Part shown: positions 30,594 through 31,090 of the stretch, in pieces
Layout: each line of letters opens with the position of its first letter
Position numbering within the stretch: position 1 is the first letter of the stretch
Source: a virus
Length of the DNA: 31,090 nucleotides
Reading direction: 5' to 3' (one strand)
Virus record (IMG/VR): IMGVR_UViG_3300034283_000030
Location: 1-31,090 of that record
Notes under the pieces: generated by a model
The model's database searches: none
Seen by the model: the letters and a program-made list of their open reading frames with translations, nothing else
Told to the model about the DNA's origin: nothing
Made by a program: the position numbers and the translations under genes

Positions 30594-30974
30594 TTACGAT
30601 GCAGTAGTTACGGCAATCCAAGTGGTGCTGCCGTCCGAAACGTACAAGCGAGTCGAAGTCGAGCTACCGTCGCTACGCAGGTAAATCGAACCCTTAGCAG
30701 CCGCAATAGTTGGAGCGCCTGAACCGATGTACATACCCATACCAGCAGCGACGTTGGTTGCAATGAATGCAGAAGCACCACCAGCGACAAGCCCAGTAGC
30801 GCTGTCAGCCGTGATGTTGCCGGTTGCCGTTATTGTGGTTGCTGCCAAAGAAGTTACCGAAGTAGCAGCGCCAAAAGTGCCGGTAACAGTAACCGCGCCA
30901 GTCGTGCCATTGATCGAAATTGTTTGGAAGCCGTTCTCAGAACGAACTGGACCGTTAAATGTGGTATTAGCCAT
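30594..30974 (-). CDS. Small Thr/Ala/Gly-rich virion protein, head decoration- or fibre-like (126 aa)
   Basis: The N-terminus ANTTFNGPVRSENGFQTISI is a common opening of small structural proteins just after the capsid gene in aquatic phages. It is followed by short strand repeats (GAVTVTGTFG, SLAATTITATGNITAD) and a C-terminal SIYLRSDGSSTSTRLYVSDG, the small beta domain found at the tips of many fibres. AGGAG lies seven bases before ATG. This is the first gene of the window on the minus strand. Confidence 0.75.
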   Translation of the reverse strand: MANTTFNGPVRSENGFQTISINGTTGAVTVTGTFGAATSVTSLAATTITATGNITADSATGLVAGGASAFIATNVAAGMGMYIGSGAPTIAAAKGSIYLRSDGSSTSTRLYVSDGSTTWIAVTTAS

Positions 30975-31090
30975 GATTTATCTCCTGTGTAGTAGCACTC
31001 GTACGTACCGTCTCTACTAAGTCCGCTGGGCCGGTCGGTACGAATAATATCCCTAGTAACGCAGATATAGCATATATAAAAAAGAAGGGA
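30975..31090 (-). promoter_or_regulatory. Leader of the leftward operon in this window, with imperfect hairpin
   Basis: No gene is visible here on either strand. On the minus strand an AT-rich stretch (TTTTTTATATATGCTATATC, 31082-31063) precedes a hairpin with arms CGTACCG (31042-31036) and CGGTACG (31010-31004), with a 25-base loop; AGGAG then precedes the first start. A long leader plus the only sizeable non-coding stretch in 31 kb makes a promoter or processing site possible, but I see no consensus I could name with confidence. Confidence 0.25.

Noticed and set aside
122-30974. tRNA genes, integrase, attachment sites or transposase genes
   Set aside because: I found no cloverleaf-like sequence, no recombinase motif and no terminal inverted repeats; coding space is fully used by structural and lysis genes.
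31043-31090. AT-rich stretch at the right edge as a named phage promoter
   Set aside because: No T7-like consensus and no clean -35/-10 pair with standard spacing; only mentioned as part of the leader.

Overview
This window is the leftward-transcribed late (structural plus lysis) half of a short-tailed, podovirus-like tailed phage. It closely resembles uncultured phages of aquatic bacteria. I support 37 coding regions, all on the minus strand, so the biological order runs from position 31090 down to 122. Most stops and starts touch or overlap (TAATG, TGATG, ATGA), no gap between genes exceeds about 45 bases, and no tRNA, insertion sequence or CRISPR array is visible. The host cannot be named. 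A GH19-type endolysin with no signal peptide, holin-like membrane proteins and a small lipoprotein suggest a Gram-negative bacterium. Terminase, portal and major capsid genes are absent and presumably lie beyond the right edge.

Layout in transcription order. (1) 30974-29348: two small beta-rich virion proteins and a GT-A glycosyltransferase. (2) 29348-24417: a block of small, very basic Lys/Gly-rich proteins that carry a recurring A-x-G-G motif, interleaved with two head-tail adaptor-like proteins (236 and 226 aa) and a zinc-ribbon protein. (3) 24404-19066: tail-fibre region. Its centrepiece is a 725-aa fibre with a collagen-like stretch and a C-terminal seven-bladed beta-propeller; a small conserved protein, two tail-assembly-chaperone paralogues, a second fibre and a glycine-rich adhesin follow. 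(4) 19055-17298: lysis module with a lipoprotein, two paralogous holin-like proteins (one with an EF-hand-like tail), a GH19 endolysin and a small membrane protein. (5) 17253-12932: more beta-rich tail or fibre proteins and a 635-aa protein that I infer to be a P22 gp10/SU10 nozzle-like tail hub. (6) 12893-122: an 824-aa virion protein, a GNAT-like 143-aa protein, a Gln-rich coiled-coil protein, a Pro/Met-rich protein and a 2350-aa polyvalent protein with an HExxH zincin motif. The last four mirror the order of T7 genes 13-14-15-16 (internal core and ejection proteins), although I see no direct sequence proof of homology.

The most unusual features are: the propeller fibre, two of whose blades share an exact 93-bp in-frame repeat; the A-x-G-G motif, spread across at least six different proteins including ejection-type proteins; the giant protein with a putative metallopeptidase domain; and the duplicated adaptor, chaperone and holin genes. 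A strong hairpin just left of the last gene has its T-run on the plus strand, which suggests a convergent rightward gene ends at the left edge.
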